NCBI GenBank assembly: GCA_963575745.1
Contig: CAUYUJ010018478.1
Coordinates: forward strand, 25,001-89,000
DNA length: 64,000 nt
Direction: 5' to 3'
From: Prorocentrum cordatum
Lineage: Eukaryota > Sar > Dinophyceae > Prorocentrales > Prorocentraceae
Positions within the stretch are counted from its first letter, which is position 1. Each line of letters opens with the position of its first letter. Positions 60,096 to 64,000 of the stretch are shown here, piece by piece. Under the pieces are notes generated by a model. It saw nothing but the letters and a program-made list of their open reading frames with translations. It searched no databases and was not told the DNA's origin. Both the position numbers and the translations under genes were made by a program.

Positions 60096-60245
60096 AGAGA
60101 ACTATGCACATGCACCGATCCTGACAACGTCCATCCTTGACCCAGGATCGGTGCATATACCTTCCTGACCAAGGTAGAGGGCGTATGCACCGATCCTGGG
60201 CTCAGGATGGGCCTGGCCAGAGTCGGTGTATGTGCATAGTTCTCT
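60096..60245. mobile_element. 150-bp foldback element
   Basis: AGAGAACTATGCACATGCAC and the complement of the right end AGAGAACTATGCACATACAC form terminal inverted repeats, continuing CGAYYCTG. The interior repeats GCACCGATCCTG and GGATCGGTGCA in both orientations. Related words occur at 61922-61972. Confidence 0.75.
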
Positions 60246-60251
60246 TTCCTC

Positions 60252-60445
60252 TATTAGGCACAGTGGGGGATGCATCGACCCCCAATGACCCATGCATCGC
60301 CGGCAGGGGCCCGATGGCCCACCCCCGCACAGGAACGTGCGGATTCGCCACCGGGAGCCTGGCGCCGCCGATCTATCGACGATGTATGGCCGATCTATCG
60401 GTCGATGTTCGCCCCCCCCCCCCCCCCCCCCCCATGTGCCAGTTC
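60252..60445 (+). repeat. dispersed repeat family R, copy 2
   Basis: GGCAGGGGCCCGATGGCCCA, ACGTGCGGATTCGCCA, CGATCTATCGACGATGTATG and a long C run, matching 31862-32040. Confidence 0.65.
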
Positions 60446-60582
60446 ACCCCCCATTCGTTGCCTCTCAGAGGGGCAGGGAGTCATGATGACGTCACCCTGC
60501 AGCACCGCCCAGATACCCAGGATGTTATGCTGCTCCGCGCGCCTCGAACTCCTGGAGCGTATCCTGAGCCACTCTTCGGAAC

Positions 60583-60746
60583 ACGCGCAGGGGGGTAATC
60601 AGGGGGAGGGGGAAGGCTTCTTGTAAAGAGGCCGTTTCTTATAGAGGGCACGGGCCCTGTCTACAGACGTAAGGCCAGCACCCTCTGAGAAGCAGCCTCC
60701 TTCCAAGAAGCCTTCCCCCCTCCCCCTACCCCCTTTGCAAGCCGCC
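60583..60746. mobile_element. foldback element family P, copy 4
   Basis: ACGCGCAGGGGGGTAATCAG with GGGGGAAGGCTTCTT at the left, and AAGAAGCCTTCCCCCCTCCC with CCTACCCCC and GCCGCC at the right. A GGA array starts directly after it. Confidence 0.75.
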
Positions 60747-60750
60747 AAGT

Positions 60751-60868
60751 GGAGGAGGAGGAGGAGGAGGAGGAGGAGGAGGAGGAGGAGGAGGAGGAGG
60801 AGGAGGAGGAGGAGGAGGAGGAGGAGGAGGAGGAGGAGGAGGAGGAGGAGGAGGAGGAGGAGGAGGAA
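60751..60868 (+). repeat. (GGA)n microsatellite
   Basis: Pure GGA, about 39 units. Confidence 0.98.
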
Positions 60869-61154
60869 GAGAATGAGGCCTCACTTAATTACCCCCCCTT
60901 CTGCGCGCCGCCAACTTCTCGTGACGTCACTCTTGTCTTTCTCCGTGACGGGTCGGCGCGAGGCCACGGAGGTGACAGCGCGCCGCGCACCGAGGGGCGG
61001 CGCGAGGCAGCGGGGCCGGGCAGCTCAGGAGCACTCCTCGGTCCTCCTGGCTCCTCCTCGTACCCATGCCGCTGCCCTTGGCTGGTTTTCCCAAAAGGAT
61101 CAGGCCAGAGAAGCACCCCCCCGCGGGTCCTTCCGTTCCGTTCCGTTCCTTTCC

Positions 61155-61345
61155 TGGTTTTCCTCCTCTTGGGCTGCCCGGGAGGCCCTCGCCGCCACCG
61201 CTGGATTCGCCTCGAAATCCTGGTCAGAACCATACCTACCGTTGCCCGGCCCTGGTTGTCCCCTTTTTTGGGCTGCCTGGGAGGCCCTCGTCGCCACTGC
61301 TGCATCTGCTTGGAAATCTTGGTCAGAACGCGCCCCGGGAGAGGC
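61155..61345 (+). repeat. dispersed repeat family D, two tandem copies
   Basis: GGGAGGCCCTCGCCGCCACC... and GGGAGGCCCTCGTCGCCACT... begin units about 100 bp apart. Each continues with TCGAAATCCTGGTCAGAAC or its variant. Confidence 0.75.
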
Positions 61346-61437
61346 CACTTTGGGGCGCTGCGCTGGACCCATAGTCCAGGCTGCTCAGCTACGTGGTACA
61401 CCTTGCCACCGAGTTTGAATTCCCCTTTCGCGTTATA

Positions 61438-62279
61438 ATGTTCCAACCCACTTTATTCTTGATCACCAGAAAGAGTTTTGATCATCACGAAAGTATCGGA
61501 AGTTTAGGGGTTCCAAGTGTCGGGCCTTGGGAGGCGATATTCGTTCGACACTGTTTCCACACTTGTCTTGGAGCTCGAATTTATTTCTGGGATGTGGCCC
61601 TTAAGTACGATGGGAACAGCACAACTTTCGCGAGTCTCTTGAGCCACTCGGAGGTCCAGAGCGTCGACCGACCACCTCACCGGCCCTGGCCAGGCTCGTC
61701 TCAGGCCTGGGATCGCTGTGCGCGTGCTCGATCCTCGGGCCTCTCGAACCTCAGAATTTTCTCGATCCTCGTGATCTCGATCCCCGAACCTCACGCGGCT
61801 CGAATTGGATTGGTTTTCGAATCCTCGACCCTCGAACCTTTCGATTCTCGATCCTCGAGCCTCACGATCCGCGAACCTCTCGAACCTCGAATCCTCGGCG
61901 CCTCCCTGGCCGAGCTGGGATGGCGTATGCACCGGTCCTGTGTGCCCACGACGGGCCTGGCCAGGATCGGTGAGGGTGGCGCTGACATCCCGCCAATCCG
62001 CGGTGCTTCCCCGTACGGCGCCCCTGGGCCGCCTCGACTGCAGGCCGCTTGTCCGCCAGTCCGAGCCTTCCCCTTCCCCGCCCCCAGCGGCCCCGCGCTC
62101 CTCCCGCCAGTGGAGCGAGTGGAACCAGTACGACGACTGGGAGGAGGCGCCCTTGCGCCTCCTCCCGCAGTGACATCGTCCTCGTCGTCAACGTCGGCGT
62201 CCTCGGATGACGTCGGGGAGGAGGTGGAGGAGGAAGAAGATGATGATGATGAGGAGGAGGAGGAGGAGGAGGAGGAGGA
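61438..62279 (+). CDS. open frame of at least 280 codons, truncated by the assembly gap
   Basis: From ATG 61438 (MFQPTLFLITRKSFDHHESI) the frame is open to the N run; it is also open upstream to 61393. Residues 1-75 are balanced, with an aromatic/hydrophobic patch (FVRHCFHTCLGARIYFWDVA). Residues about 97-155 come from a CTCGAACCTC minisatellite. A P/A/R-rich part then leads to a Ser run and an acidic D/E tail encoded by GAT/GAG repeats. No domain is recognised. It is the longest non-trivial frame here, but the repeat-encoded segments keep confidence low. Confidence 0.28.
61728..61903 (+). repeat. 10-bp minisatellite, CTCGAACCTC / CTCGATCCTC
   Basis: Degenerate units with CCTCACG and TTTTCTCG variants inside the long open frame. 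Confidence 0.8.
62214..62279 (+). repeat. GGA/GAT microsatellite at the gap edge
   Basis: GGAGGAAGAAGATGATGAT then pure GAG into the Ns. Confidence 0.95.
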
Positions 62280-62379
62280 NNNNNNNNNNNNNNNNNNNNN
62301 NNNNNNNNNNNNNNNNNNNNNNNNNNNNNNNNNNNNNNNNNNNNNNNNNNNNNNNNNNNNNNNNNNNNNNNNNNNNNNN
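62280..62379. other. assembly gap, 100 N
   Basis: Exactly 100 N between a GGA tract and an AAG-rich tract. A round number like this usually marks a gap of unknown size. Confidence 0.98.
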
Positions 62380-62431
62380 AGAGGAAAACGAAGAAGCAGA
62401 AGAAGAAGAAGCATAAGAAGAAGAATACTAA

Positions 62432-62462
<31 letters not shown>

Positions 62463-62960
62463 AAGAATAATACGAAGAAGAAGAATAAGAAGACGAAGAA
62501 GACGACGAAGAAGAAGACGAATAATAAGAATAATAAGAATAAGAAGAATAATAAGAATAATAATAATAATAATAATATTAAGAAGAAGAAGAATAAGAAG
62601 AAGAAAAATAATAAGAAGAAGAAGAATAAGAAGAATAATAAGAATAAGAAGAAGAATAATAAGAATAATATTAAGAAGAAGAAGAACAATAATAATAATA
62701 AGACGAAGAATAAGACGAAGAATAATAAGAATAAGAAGAATAATAATAATATGAATAATAATAAGAAGAAGAAGAATAAGAAGAATAAGAATAATAATAC
62801 GAATAATAAGAAGAAGAAGAATAATAAGAAAAATAAGAATAAGAAGAATAATACGAATAATAATAATAATAAGAAGAAGAAGACGAAGAAGAAGAAGAAT
62901 AATAAGAATAATAATAATAATAAGAATAAGAAGAATAAGAAGAAGAAGAAGAATAATAAG
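62380..62960 (+). repeat. AAG/AAT compound microsatellite
   Basis: AAGAAG, AATAAT and ACGAAG units alternate for about 580 bp, purine-rich on the plus strand. Confidence 0.96.
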
Positions 62961-63133
62961 AAGAGGAGGAGGAGGGGGAGGAGGAGGAGGAGGAGCAAGA
63001 GGAGGATAGAAGGGGGAGGAGAGGAGGCGGAGGAGGAGGAGGAGGAGGAGGAGGAGGAGGAGGCGGAGGCGGAGGTGGAGGAGGCGGAGGAGGATCAGGC
63101 GGAGGAGGAGGAGGGGGAGGAGGAGGAAGGGGA
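62961..63133 (+). repeat. (GGA)n microsatellite
   Basis: GGA with GGC and GGGGGA variants. Confidence 0.95.
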
Positions 63134-63545
63134 CACGAGCATGGATCAGGGGGTAAGTAAGCGGTGGGAAGGGGATTTAGGGGCTTCCACGCATCGGGTT
63201 CTAGTGGTGTCCACGTTCGCAGGCGCTCCAGAGTTCCAGGGATGATGAGATGAGTGGGAAGGAACATGAGGAGAAGGAGGAGCAGGAGGAACATGGTTAT
63301 GATGGCCATTGCTTACTCGAAGAAGCGCTAGTCACAATATTTTCCAGTGCTTTCTCTCCACATCCTTAAGTGGGGGTTTTGTTTTTTTGGACACCCCGCG
63401 CAGGCCCCGTTAGAGGTGGTGCTCGCTCTTCTTCGCTCTGCGGAGGGTGGCCGGCACCGCGCTCTGCGCGAGTTCAGCGGCAGAGGCGCTGCCGCTGCTC
63501 CCAGGGCGTGTCCTTCTTAGAGGTCGCCCGAGGCCTGGCTCTTGG
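63134..63545. other. unclassified sequence
   Basis: Balanced composition to about 63360, then GC-rich. No gene or repeat partner recognised. Confidence 0.35.
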
Positions 63546-63555
63546 AGGTCGGCAG

Positions 63556-63592
63556 GCGGCGGAGGAGGAGGAGGAGGAGGAGGAGGAGGCGG
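63556..63592 (+). repeat. short (GGA)n
   Basis: Eleven GGA-type units in an otherwise unrecognised GC-rich stretch (63593-63840). Confidence 0.93.
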
Positions 63593-63845
63593 ACCAGGTT
63601 GCAGTGGGCCTTGGCTTGGTGCGCCGAAAAATCGTTGGGCATGAGCGCCGCCCAGAAAGGACCCCACGTGTGGGCCCTGGGGCTGGGGGCTCCGGTCCCT
63701 GCGCCTGGGCCCGCCCACGGGGTCGGCACCGTGCCTTTATAGTCGATGTGCACATCCGACGGCGGGATGGCCACCTGGCAGACCATGCTCACAGCAAAAT
63801 CTTCGGCATCACTCGACGACTGGAAACGGGGCCTGATCTCGCGGA

Positions 63846-64000
63846 AGAGGAGGAGGAGGAGGAGGGGGAGGAGGAAGAGGATGAGAAGGAGGAGGAGGAT
63901 GAGGATTCGGAGGAGGAGGATTCGGAGGAGGAGGATCAGGGGGGGAGGAGGAAGCGTATAGGAGGAGGACGTCGACCAGGAGGAGGATGATGCTGATGAT
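63846..64000 (+). repeat. GGA/GAT microsatellite running off the window
   Basis: GGA with GATTCGGA and GATCA interruptions, ending in GATGATGCTGATGAT at the window edge. Confidence 0.92.

Noticed and set aside
59632-60156. 174-codon minus-strand frame with a plausible-looking tail
   Set aside because: It starts inside the foldback element at 60096 and its middle is an R/P/G run forced by GC content; the tail alone is too short to call.
1-64000. Dinoflagellate spliced-leader sequence, rRNA or snRNA genes
   Set aside because: I looked for the CCATTTTGGCTCAAG spliced-leader core and for familiar rRNA words by eye and saw none. A computed search would be needed to exclude diverged copies.

Overview
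The window looks like nuclear DNA of a eukaryote with a large, GC-rich, extremely repeat-dense genome. A dinoflagellate or other unicellular alga is my guess, at low confidence; no lineage-specific marker was found. The eukaryotic reading rests on long trinucleotide and tetranucleotide microsatellites, satellite blocks up to 2.6 kb, many short inverted-repeat elements and a 100-N scaffold gap. I recognise no conserved protein family, rRNA, tRNA or spliced-leader gene, and nothing resembling a bacterial operon. Most long open frames are read-throughs of tandem repeats.

Layout. 1-9.3 kb: dispersed repeats, small foldback elements, two abutting 9-bp minisatellites (3.3-4.06 kb) and a GAT/GAG microsatellite. 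9.3-14.1 kb: a core-plus-variable satellite of 77, 90 and 100-bp units, broken by a recurring spacer. 14.2-16.0 kb: first copies of a composite element with 41-bp repeats. 16.1-18.1 kb: the least repetitive DNA of the left half. 18.5-24 kb: AT and GGA microsatellites. 23.8-29.4 kb: tandem arrays in near mirror order (GGA, CTA, an 11-13-bp array, a 12-bp array, the 11-13-bp array again, CTA, GGA). 30-43 kb: the densest set of short foldback elements, including a 1,137-bp inverted-arm element inserted into one copy of a 477-bp tandem duplication. 43.1-44.4 kb: a second inverted-arm array. 45.1-45.7 kb: a CATA tetranucleotide array. 45.9-49.6 kb: three head-to-tail composite 41-bp elements joined by GTT tracts. 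49.8-52.5 kb: a 32-bp satellite of about 80 units. 53.3-54.9 kb: a gene-like but unrecognised stretch. 55.5-60.8 kb: more foldback elements, one nested in another. 61.4-62.3 kb: an open frame that runs into the assembly gap. 62.4-64 kb: AAG/AAT and GGA microsatellites.

No gene set can be shown to work together. The coherent theme is a population of short non-autonomous inverted-repeat elements and minisatellites. Several arrays sit between inverted arms, and several elements show target-site duplications or empty-site comparisons inside this window. Six open frames are listed as coding candidates at low confidence because they start at ATG, or have protein-like composition, and are mostly not explained by simple repeats.
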